From Desulfobacterales bacterium (GTDB taxonomy: Bacteria > Desulfobacterota > DSM-4660 > Desulfatiglandales > JALVZP01), in the NCBI GenBank assembly GCA_027064285.1, contig JAMOPX010000158.1, positions 1 to 10,427 of the forward strand: 10,427 nt of DNA. Direction: 5' to 3'. The notes beneath the pieces were generated by a model, which was not told the DNA's origin, made no database searches, and saw only the letters and a program-made list of their open reading frames with translations. Shown piece by piece: positions 1-6,855 of this stretch. Made by a program: the position numbers and the translations under genes. The stretch's first letter is position 1. Every line of letters begins with the position of its first letter.

Positions 1-1264
1 TACCAATTATCCTGCCCTTTGCTGCTCCTTCCTTTACTGCACAGTGTTTTATAAGCTTGATAAGCCTTAGTATCTCTTCCACATCTTCCCACTCCTCTGT
101 TGGAAGTCCTAAAATAAAGTAAAGTTTAAGGGAAAGCTCTTCTTTTGCAATCAGTTGAACAGCATTTATTATCTTATCTTCATTCAAATGCTTATTTATC
201 ACTTTTCTAAGCCTTTCAGATCCAGCTTCTGGGGCTATGGTAATCTGCTTTTGACCAGCCTTTTTCATATAATCTAAAAACTGTGGGCTAACTGCATCTG
301 CCCTTATGGAAGAGATAGAGAACTTACCTCCTTTTTCACAAATAAAAGACAAAATCTTGTCTATGGAAGGCACATCAGCTATGGATGCGCTTAGCAGTCC
401 AACATATCCCTTTTTATTTAATGCCTTCTGAATAGCCTCTATAAGAGCTTCGAAATCATGGTATCTTGGGGGCCTGTATATGTATCCAGCAGCACAGAAC
501 CTGCAAGACCTTCCACATCCCCTTGCCATTTCTATCACAACTCTATTGGAAAACTCGGTTTCTGAAGAAATAATCTTTGAGTATGCTACATCCTCTAAAG
601 GGAACTTCTTTGCAATCAGAACCTTCTCCTTTATGCCCTTCTGAATAGGATAAAATGAAGAAATTGTGCCATCTTTGTTGTATTCTGTTTTGTAAAAGGA
701 AGGCACATATACACTTGGTTCATTCTTGGCTATAAAAAGAAGCAGATCATTTTTACTTGAAAATCGCTCATAGGAATCTATTAGAAGCTCTATTACATTA
801 TCCAGGTTCTGCTCAGCTTCTCCCAACAAAAACAGATCAAAAAACAAGGACAAAGGTTCAGGGTTCAGAAATACTGCTACTCCTCCTGCTATTACTAATG
901 GATATATGCTTTGTCTTTGTTCTGCCAGCAGAGGCACTTCGCCAAGTTCAAGTATTTTTAATATGTTTGTATAATCATTTTCAAATGAAACAGAAAAGGC
1001 TATCAGGTCAAAACTACTGAGACAAGATTGAGACTCAATTGAACGCAAAGGTTCTTCTTCATATGGAAGAAAAAATCTCTCTGCAACCACATCATCTCTT
1101 TTGTTAAGCAGGTCATATACAATCTGAAAACCCAAATTAGACATCCCAACATGATACAGGTTGGGATATACAAGTGCTACTGAAAATCTTTCTCTTTTTT
1201 TCTTGTGTAAGGCTCCTATTTCTTTTTTTTCTTTAATGTTCCTCCTATAAAGGCGTTTGTTCAT
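1..1264 (-). CDS. B12-binding-domain-type radical SAM protein, C-terminus beyond the window edge
   Basis: Reading the minus strand from the ATG at 1262-1264 gives 421 uninterrupted residues that run off the left edge. The N-terminal part (about 25-165) has the alternating beta/alpha look of a cobalamin-binding-like domain (VALVYPNLYHVGMSNLGFQ, then VIAGGVAVFLNPEP and LLGEAE), but no DxHxxG cobalamin-ligand motif. The radical SAM core follows: CGRSCRFC at 250-257 supplies the three 4Fe-4S cysteines (C250, C254, C257), followed by AAGYIYRPPR; APEAGSERLR (344-353) and YFILGLPTE (382-390) are later core motifs. The family resembles TIGR03960-like proteins; substrate and reaction are unknown. An in-frame TAG directly precedes the ATG, so the protein cannot extend further upstream. 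The gene begins 5 nt after the ftsZ stop and is probably co-transcribed. Upstream purines (AGAG near 1276-1279, GAGG near 1285-1288) make only a weak ribosome site. The family call is firm; the function is not. Confidence 0.9.
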   Translation of the reverse strand, partial: MNKRLYRRNIKEKKEIGALHKKKRERFSVALVYPNLYHVGMSNLGFQIVYDLLNKRDDVVAERFFLPYEEEPLRSIESQSCLSSFDLIAFSVSFENDYTNILKILELGEVPLLAEQRQSIYPLVIAGGVAVFLNPEPLSLFFDLFLLGEAEQNLDNVIELLIDSYERFSSKNDLLLFIAKNEPSVYVPSFYKTEYNKDGTISSFYPIQKGIKEKVLIAKKFPLEDVAYSKIISSETEFSNRVVIEMARGCGRSCRFCAAGYIYRPPRYHDFEALIEAIQKALNKKGYVGLLSASIADVPSIDKILSFICEKGGKFSISSIRADAVSPQFLDYMKKAGQKQITIAPEAGSERLRKVINKHLNEDKIINAVQLIAKEELSLKLYFILGLPTEEWEDVEEILRLIKLIKHCAVKEGAAKGRIIG

Positions 1265-1269
1265 CTATG

Positions 1270-2538
1270 CTATTTCTCTTTTATCCTCGAATCAGAGTTC
1301 CTCAAAAAAGCAGGATAATCTAAGTTTTTTATCTTATTTATAAGTCCTCTTTTTTTTCCTTTTCCATTTTCATGTTCGTTTTTAAGCCCCTCTTTTGCTT
1401 TCTGGCTTGTGGGAGGGGTAACTTTTCTTACAGTCCACGGTTCTTTTATCTCTTCAGGCGTTGCATCTCTGATTTTATCTTTTATATTCACCACATTTGC
1501 TCTTTGAGTAACATGACTTTGTTCTTTTTCATCTTCATCTTCAAGTTCTTCTTCTACCTCTTCAGCACCATCTATACCAGTAGCTATTACAGTAACCTGA
1601 ATCTCATCTTCTATTCTGTCATCTATAACTACTCCCCAGTAAATATCTACATCATTTTCATTTACTTGGTTTTTCAAGAAGTTACATGCCGCATCTATCT
1701 CTTCCATGCTTATAGTTGAAGGACCTGTAATATTTATTAAAAGACCTTTTGCACTGCTAATAGATATATCCTCGAGCAATGGACTTTTAATAGCCATCTC
1801 AGCCGCTTCTATAGCTCTTTTATCACCGCTTGCAACTCCTCTTCCCATAAGGGCAGTGCCTCTTTTTTCCATAACTTTCTTTACATCAGCAAAGTCTAAG
1901 TTAATAAATCCCTGACTTGTTATAAGATCAGAAATACCTTTTACTGCATCTAAAAGCACATTATCTGCCTTTGCTAACAGCTCTACAAAACTCATAGACT
2001 TTGTGCCTATGGATTTCAGCTTTTCATTATTTATAAGAATCAGACTGTCCACTTCTTTTCTCAGCAGTTCTATTCCTTGAAGTGCTCTTTTCATCCTTTT
2101 TTCACCTTCAAATAAAAAAGGCTTTGTTACTACTGCCACTGTAAGAGCCTTTGTCTCCTTACATACCCTTGCAATTACCGGAGATGCTCCTGTTCCAGTA
2201 CCTCCACCCATACCAGCGGTTATAAAAACCATATCTGGCTCTCCAAGATATTCTCTTATCTGATCCGCGCTTTCTTCTGCTGCCTTCATTCCTATTTCTG
2301 GATCTCCACCAGCTCCAAGACCCATTGTTAGATCAGGACCAAGCTGTATCTTTGACTCTGCAAGAGATCTCTCTAAGTCTTGAGCATCTGTATTTGCAAC
2401 TATAAAATCCACTCCCTGCAATTCTGCATTGATCATGTTATTAATCGCGTTACATCCAGCTCCTCCTACTCCTATGACCTTTATTTTTGTAAGATTAAAT
2501 ACCTTTCGTTCTTCCACTATGTTAAACTTTGCCGCCAT
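1270..2538 (-). CDS. ftsZ: Cell division GTPase FtsZ
   Basis: This tubulin-like GTPase polymerises at midcell into the Z ring, which recruits the divisome. The 422-residue product has the nucleotide-binding start VIGVGGAGCNAINNM (21-35), the tubulin signature GGGTGTG (111-117) and the T7 synergy loop NLDFADV (213-219), whose N213, D215 and D218 match the catalytic positions that act on the neighbouring subunit's GTP. The globular part ends near 322. A linker of about 80 residues follows, acidic at first (EEVEEELEDEDEKE) and then lysine-rich, leading to the conserved C-terminal peptide LDYPAFLRN (406-414) that binds FtsA. A short basic tail (residues 415-422, ending RIKEK) closes the protein. 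All catalytic residues are present. The ATG is supported by AGGGGG six bases upstream. The gene lies 20 nt after ftsA, the widest gap in the operon, and 5 nt before the radical SAM gene. Length is slightly above the E. coli protein. Confidence 0.99.
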   Translation of the reverse strand: MAAKFNIVEERKVFNLTKIKVIGVGGAGCNAINNMINAELQGVDFIVANTDAQDLERSLAESKIQLGPDLTMGLGAGGDPEIGMKAAEESADQIREYLGEPDMVFITAGMGGGTGTGASPVIARVCKETKALTVAVVTKPFLFEGEKRMKRALQGIELLRKEVDSLILINNEKLKSIGTKSMSFVELLAKADNVLLDAVKGISDLITSQGFINLDFADVKKVMEKRGTALMGRGVASGDKRAIEAAEMAIKSPLLEDISISSAKGLLINITGPSTISMEEIDAACNFLKNQVNENDVDIYWGVVIDDRIEDEIQVTVIATGIDGAEEVEEELEDEDEKEQSHVTQRANVVNIKDKIRDATPEEIKEPWTVRKVTPPTSQKAKEGLKNEHENGKGKKRGLINKIKNLDYPAFLRNSDSRIKEK

Positions 2539-2544
2539 ATTTAA

Positions 2545-2550
2545 CCCCCT
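2545..2550 (-). promoter_or_regulatory. Shine-Dalgarno sequence of ftsZ
   Basis: On the minus strand AGGGGG is followed by six bases (TTAAAT) and the ftsZ ATG. It is the strongest and best-spaced ribosome site in the window, and it sits in the only non-overlapping junction between dcw genes apart from the 1-nt mraY-murD gap. This fits FtsZ being needed in far more copies than its neighbours. It also fixes the ftsZ start. Confidence 0.85.
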
Positions 2551-2558
2551 ATATTATT

Positions 2559-3785
2559 TTAAAAAACTTCACTAAACCATTTTTTCATAGTATTCATTAT
2601 CCTGAGGAATATATTAGAATCCCTTATCCTGAACTTCCTTTTCTTTTTTCTCTCCCTTGCTCCGTACATAAGAAGACCTAATGCTGTGGCATACATGGGT
2701 TCTCTTGCTATCTCAGATCTTCCTCCTACATATCTTGGATAACCCACCCTTGCAGGAACACGAAATATCCTTTCTGCTACCTCTACTATACCATCCAAAA
2801 GCGCTGAACCACCCGTTATAACAACACCACAGTTAAGCTCCACATCCACTTCAGATCTTATAAGGTCTTCATATAGCAAGGAAAATATCTCTTCCACCCT
2901 TGGTTCTAATATTTCGGCAATCCTTTTTCTTGAAACCTTGCGAAGCCCATTTTCATAAAATCCCTTTATCTCTACAAATTCATCTTCAGATACTAAGGAA
3001 ACAAAACCACAACCATATTTTTTCTTTATCTCTTCTGCTTCTTTTTGAGATGTTTTAAGCCCAACAGACAGATCATAGGTAAGGTTATTTCCTCCCAGAG
3101 GCAATACTGAAGTATGTCTTATAGCACCACTTGAAAACACTGCCATATCTGTTGTTCCACCGCCAAGATCAATGAGTATAACATTTCCTTTCTTTTCATC
3201 TTCTTTAAGAACAGCATCACTTGAAGCTATAGCCTGAAGAATTATATCACATACATCTAAGCCCGCATTATTTACACATTTTATAATATTTTGAGCAGCA
3301 GTTATAGCAGCAGTTATTATATGAAGTCTCACTCCAAGTCTCACACCAGACATACCTATTGGATTTTGGATACCCTCTTCATCATCCACTTTATACTCTT
3401 GCACAATAGTCTGAATTATCTCTCTGTCCATAGGGATAGCCACAGCACTTGCCACATCAATTACTCTTTCTAAATCTTTTTTAGTTATCTCTTTATGTTT
3501 GATTGGAATAGAACCATCGCTATTAAAGCTTTTTATATGGCCACCAGCTATTCCTACATAAACTGCATCTATCTCACATCCTGAGTCATTCTCTGCCTTT
3601 TCTATAGCTTCTTCTATGGAATGAACTGTTTCATCTATGTCCACAACAACGCCCTTTCTCAGCCCATTAGATGGATGAGTACCAATACCGATGATTTCTA
3701 AGCTATTGTCCTCTTTCACTTTTCCTACTAATGCGCATATCTTGGTAGTCCCTATATCAAGTCCTACAACAATATCTTTATCCAT
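2559..3785 (-). CDS. ftsA: Cell division protein FtsA (actin-like membrane anchor of the Z ring)
   Basis: FtsA is an actin/Hsp70-fold ATPase that tethers FtsZ filaments to the inner membrane and links them to later divisome proteins. In its 408 residues I see the phosphate-1 motif LDIGTTKICALVG (9-21), the FtsA-specific 1C subdomain (about 85-165), the phosphate-2 motif IDLGGGTTDMAVF (205-217) and the adenosine motif ITGGSALLDG (323-332). The last 17 residues (392-408, IFLRIMNTMKKWFSEVF) form an amphipathic helix typical of the membrane-targeting sequence, preceded by a very basic stretch (RERKKKRKFRIR). The start overlaps the end of ftsQ by 8 nt and has GGAGA six bases upstream. Length and motif order are normal for the family, and no key residue is missing. 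It is expected to bind the LDYPAFLRN tail of the FtsZ encoded next. Confidence 0.98.
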   Translation of the reverse strand: MDKDIVVGLDIGTTKICALVGKVKEDNSLEIIGIGTHPSNGLRKGVVVDIDETVHSIEEAIEKAENDSGCEIDAVYVGIAGGHIKSFNSDGSIPIKHKEITKKDLERVIDVASAVAIPMDREIIQTIVQEYKVDDEEGIQNPIGMSGVRLGVRLHIITAAITAAQNIIKCVNNAGLDVCDIILQAIASSDAVLKEDEKKGNVILIDLGGGTTDMAVFSSGAIRHTSVLPLGGNNLTYDLSVGLKTSQKEAEEIKKKYGCGFVSLVSEDEFVEIKGFYENGLRKVSRKRIAEILEPRVEEIFSLLYEDLIRSEVDVELNCGVVITGGSALLDGIVEVAERIFRVPARVGYPRYVGGRSEIAREPMYATALGLLMYGARERKKKRKFRIRDSNIFLRIMNTMKKWFSEVF

Positions 3786-4587
3786 TTATATTCTCCAATC
3801 TGACTACCGCTCCATTCTTTATACAATCCAGATCTATAAATATAGTTTTTATTTGGGCATAATTTGCAAAATAATTCAATATCTTTGTCAGTTCCTGAAT
3901 CTTTTTTATAGTTCTATTCTGATCTAAGTATTCAATCTGATGGGTAAGAACCACTTCAATCCTTGGATTGGTAAAATATATATGAATACTCCCATACTTT
4001 GTTATATGTAGTTCTGAAATTCGGTCAATACCTTTTTTAAAAAACAGAGAAATAATCTCTATAGACTTTTTTAACCAAAGGTTAAAATTTGGATCTGTAG
4101 GCTCAAGTCCTGTTATTATAGGAAGATCTGCATATTCATCATGTTTCTTAATCTTAAAAATATTTCCATCTGAATCTAAGTAAAAAAAATTATTTTCCAT
4201 TACAATTAGTGCAAATGGAATTTCTTTTTGGATATCTATTATTAATGTATCAGGAAACTTTTTTTTTATTTTCACAGTCTTTATATCGGGATTCATCTCT
4301 ATTTTTCTTTTTAATTCATCTTCATCAAAAAGGATTATATTTTTATCGATTTCTTTTAGCCTAAAAATTCTTTTTATATATTCTTTTATCTGTTTTTCTC
4401 CACCATGTATTATTATCTTTTTTATCCTGAATCTATCAGATTCTGATATACACTTATATAGTTCCAAAAGTCCTAAGCTGATCAAAGCCGTGATGAGAAT
4501 CCCTATGCATATAAAAAAGAGCCATGGTCTTATAACATTCTTTTTTGTATCATTTTCTTTATTCTTTTTCTTTTTTTTCTTCCTCAC
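3778..4587 (-). CDS. ftsQ: Cell division protein FtsQ (POTRA-domain membrane scaffold)
   Basis: FtsQ is a single-pass inner-membrane protein that connects cytoplasmic and periplasmic divisome parts through FtsB and FtsL. The 269-residue product has a lysine-rich cytoplasmic tail (1-20), one membrane segment (about 21-43, PWLFFICIGILITALISLGL), a POTRA domain (about 53-123, beginning FRIKKIIIHG and including the MNPDIKTVKIKKKFPDTLII stretch) and a beta-rich FtsQ domain (about 124-255). The start is GTG, read as Met, and its G is the last base of the murB TAG (TAGTG). No good Shine-Dalgarno sequence precedes it, so translation probably depends on murB. The first in-frame ATG lies near residue 97, inside the POTRA domain, so GTG is the best start. 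Sequence conservation in this family is low; the call rests on topology, POTRA pattern and position between murB and ftsA. Confidence 0.93.
   Translation of the reverse strand: MRKKKKKKNKENDTKKNVIRPWLFFICIGILITALISLGLLELYKCISESDRFRIKKIIIHGGEKQIKEYIKRIFRLKEIDKNIILFDEDELKRKIEMNPDIKTVKIKKKFPDTLIIDIQKEIPFALIVMENNFFYLDSDGNIFKIKKHDEYADLPIITGLEPTDPNFNLWLKKSIEIISLFFKKGIDRISELHITKYGSIHIYFTNPRIEVVLTHQIEYLDQNRTIKKIQELTKILNYFANYAQIKTIFIDLDCIKNGAVVRLENING
3792..3796 (-). promoter_or_regulatory. Shine-Dalgarno sequence of ftsA
   Basis: GGAGA on the minus strand lies six bases before the ftsA ATG, inside the final codons of ftsQ. It supports the ATG at 3783-3785 as the true start. Confidence 0.7.
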
Positions 4588-5483
4588 TAATCAAAACCAA
4601 TAAACTGGATTTCAGGCTCAAGTTCTATTCCATCCTTATCTTTTATTTTATCTTTAATTATCTTTATAAGCCTCATTACATCTGAAGCGCTACTGTTTCC
4701 TTTATTTATAATGAAATTAGCATGAAGTTCAGAGACCTCAGCATCTCCGATTCTTCTGCCTTTCAATCCCGCCTTTTCTATAAGAGCTCCTGCATAATCT
4801 TCTTTGGGATTTTTAAATATACAGCCTGCACTAAGGCAATTAATAGGCTGGCTTTGCTTTTTAAGCTTGATATAAAAAGAAATTCTTTTTTTGATTTCTT
4901 TCCTATTATACAGCTTCATGCTAAACCACACATTTACTATAACAGCACCCTTATCTATACGCGTCCTTCTATAAGAAAATTCCAGCTCCTTCTTCTCTTT
5001 TAAGATTACCTCTCCGAAAGGGTTTACAATCATGAGTTTTTCCACCTTATCTAATACTTCTCCTCCAAAAGCTCCTGCATTCATGAAAACTGCACCTCCT
5101 ACAGTACCAGGAATTCCAGCGAGAAATTCCAATCCACTAAGCCCATTCTTTATGCAATACCTCAGCAAATAAGATATATTTACCCCTGCACCTGCTGTAA
5201 GAATGCCGTCTTTACTGTCCAGCTTTTCAAATTCTCCTCTGAGTCTTATAGCTACTCCTTTAAATCCAGAATCGCTTACAAGGACATTACTTCCCTTTCC
5301 CAAGACAAAATAAGGGATTTGTTCCTGAGTTAAATAAATCAAAAGATCTTTTAATTCCTTAAGATTCATTACTTCACAGAGTGCCCATGCCTTTCCTCCT
5401 ATTTTAAATGTAGTATATGGAGCAAGCGTGACATTAAAGCGCGTATTAGGACATATATATTTAAGTTGATGGATTTTCTTCAT
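4587..5483 (-). CDS. murB: UDP-N-acetylenolpyruvoylglucosamine reductase MurB (short, type II form)
   Basis: MurB uses FAD and NADPH to reduce UDP-GlcNAc-enolpyruvate to UDP-MurNAc in the cytoplasm, the second committed step of peptidoglycan synthesis. The 298 residues show the FAD-binding segments LGKGSNVLVSDSGF (61-74) and AGIPGTVGGAVFMNAGAFGG (122-141), the substrate arginine region FSYRRTR (169-175), the proton-donor loop LSAGCIFKNP (217-226) and the final LEPEIQFIG (288-296) with the conserved glutamate. About 300 residues fits the type II enzymes. Unusually, the position of the catalytic serine (Ser229 in E. coli) is Cys221 here. The ATG lies inside the end of murC, with a 23-nt overlap; the nearest AGGAG (5502-5506) is 18 bases upstream, too far for normal use, so coupling to murC is likely. 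The 3' end shares one base with the ftsQ GTG. No ddl follows, unlike in many dcw clusters. Confidence 0.97.
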   Translation of the reverse strand: MKKIHQLKYICPNTRFNVTLAPYTTFKIGGKAWALCEVMNLKELKDLLIYLTQEQIPYFVLGKGSNVLVSDSGFKGVAIRLRGEFEKLDSKDGILTAGAGVNISYLLRYCIKNGLSGLEFLAGIPGTVGGAVFMNAGAFGGEVLDKVEKLMIVNPFGEVILKEKKELEFSYRRTRIDKGAVIVNVWFSMKLYNRKEIKKRISFYIKLKKQSQPINCLSAGCIFKNPKEDYAGALIEKAGLKGRRIGDAEVSELHANFIINKGNSSASDVMRLIKIIKDKIKDKDGIELEPEIQFIGFD

Positions 5484-6855
5484 TTTTCTGAAGGAACTTT
5501 TCTCCTACAAAATATATATTTCCTGCTCCAAGAGTAAGTACCATATCGCCCGGCTTTGCTATTTGCATAAGCATGGATAAGGTCTCATCTAATCCTGTGC
5601 TATAGAGCACATTTTTATGCCCATGCTCTTTTATAGCCGTTGCAAGTCTTTCTGAGGTAATCCCTTCAATGGGAGGCTCTGAAGCAGGATAAATAGGATT
5701 TAGAATAAGCACATCTGCATAATCAAAAGAGGTGACAAACTTATCAAAAAGCGCTTTTGTTCTGGAATACCTGTGAGGCTGAAACGCTACTATGAGTCTT
5801 TTGTGAGGCCACCATTCTTTTATTGTCTTAAGGGTTGCCACAATTTCTGTAGGATGATGACCATAGTCATCCATTACCAATATTTCTTTTGTTTCTCCTT
5901 TTATCTGAAACCTTCTCTCAAGTCCACCTATGTTTCTGAGCCCCTTGATTATAGAATCAATATCTATTTCCAGCTCCATGGCTACTCCAACAGCAGCAAG
6001 GGCATTTAGGACATTGTGAATTCCGGGCATTCCCACAAATACTTCACCCAAGTTCTTTCCTTTATATACAAGCTCAAATCTGGTACCAAAGTCTTCTTTC
6101 TTTAAAAAACGCCCTTTTATGTCAGCATCTGTTTCTAATCCATATGTAACGTATCTCCTTTTCACATGAGGAATCACCTTTCTTATCTGCTCATCATCTA
6201 AGCACAGCACAGCTAATCCATAAAATGGGAGTTTATTTATAAACTCAACAAAGGAGTTTCTGAGATTTTCCATGCTCTTATAATAATCCATATGTTCATA
6301 GTCTATGTTTGTAACCACAGATATAGCAGAAGAAAGCCTCAAAAATGTTCCATCACTCTCATCTGCCTCTGCTACAAGGATATCTCCCTGTCCAAGCCTT
6401 GCATTAGATCCATCCCATATACTCAGTCTTCCTCCTATTATAACTGTGGGATCTATTTCTGCTGCACTAAGTATAGAAGCGATCATACAAGTGGTTGTTG
6501 TTTTTCCATGAGCCCCTGATACTGCTATGCTATATTTAAAGCGCATAAGCTCTGCGAGCATCTCAGCTCTTGGTATAACAGGGATAGCCTTTTTCCTTGC
6601 CTCTATCAGCTCTGGATTCTCATCTGAAACAGCAGAGGAGTAAACTACTACATCTACTCCATTTATATGATTCTTGTTGTGAGAGTATTCTATCTTTGCC
6701 CCTAAGGATTCCAGTCTCTCAGTTATAGAACTTCTCTTTAAATCACATCCGCTAACCTCGTATCCTAGGTTTATAAGAAGCTCTGCAATACCGCTCATTC
6801 CTATACCACCTATGCCAATAAAGTGGATCTTTTTTACTTTTTTAAGAAGCTTCAT
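5461..6855 (-). CDS. murC: UDP-N-acetylmuramate--L-alanine ligase MurC
   Basis: MurC is the ATP-dependent ligase that adds L-alanine to UDP-MurNAc, the first amino acid of the stem peptide. The 464-residue protein has the three Mur ligase domains. Domain 1 opens with the UDP-binding HFIGIGGIGMSGIAELL (11-27). Domain 2 has the P-loop SGAHGKTTTT (113-122, K118), VAEADESDGTFL (161-172) and the metal-site NIDYEHMDYY (183-192), then GIHNVLNALAA (278-288). Domain 3 follows LERRFQIKG (312-320) and carries DDYGHHPTEI (329-338), AFQPHRYSRT (357-366) and LGAGNIY (442-448). The DYGHHPTE motif separates MurC from MurD/E/F. The start overlaps murG by 14 nt, with GAGG ten bases upstream; the end overlaps murB by 23 nt. 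Length is in the usual range and no key residue is missing. Confidence 0.98.
   Translation of the reverse strand: MKLLKKVKKIHFIGIGGIGMSGIAELLINLGYEVSGCDLKRSSITERLESLGAKIEYSHNKNHINGVDVVVYSSAVSDENPELIEARKKAIPVIPRAEMLAELMRFKYSIAVSGAHGKTTTTCMIASILSAAEIDPTVIIGGRLSIWDGSNARLGQGDILVAEADESDGTFLRLSSAISVVTNIDYEHMDYYKSMENLRNSFVEFINKLPFYGLAVLCLDDEQIRKVIPHVKRRYVTYGLETDADIKGRFLKKEDFGTRFELVYKGKNLGEVFVGMPGIHNVLNALAAVGVAMELEIDIDSIIKGLRNIGGLERRFQIKGETKEILVMDDYGHHPTEIVATLKTIKEWWPHKRLIVAFQPHRYSRTKALFDKFVTSFDYADVLILNPIYPASEPPIEGITSERLATAIKEHGHKNVLYSTGLDETLSMLMQIAKPGDMVLTLGAGNIYFVGEKFLQKNEENPST

Noticed and set aside
757..1020. Plus-strand open frame of 87 codons with a polyleucine run
   Set aside because: It lies wholly antisense to the radical SAM gene, whose continuous frame and motifs are clear. 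The leucine run is the complement of ordinary codons, and no family motif is seen.
1265..1269. Terminator between ftsZ and the radical SAM gene
   Set aside because: Only five bases separate the genes, and no inverted repeat followed by a T run is visible on the minus strand around them.
1372..1719. Plus-strand open frame of 115 codons rich in Phe and Tyr
   Set aside because: It is antisense to the acidic and lysine-rich linker of ftsZ. The GAA and AAA codons there read as TTC and TTT on the other strand, which explains the composition and lack of stops.
2551..2600. Possible promoter for ftsZ in the AT-rich end of ftsA (AAATAATAT on the minus strand)
   Set aside because: A loose -10-like match exists but no convincing -35 at the right distance, and such strings are expected in AT-rich DNA. 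An internal ftsZ promoter is plausible but not shown.
5502..5506. AGGAG as the ribosome site of murB
   Set aside because: It is 18 bases from the murB ATG, beyond the usual 5-10, and it falls in codons of the murC end. Coupled translation explains the start better.
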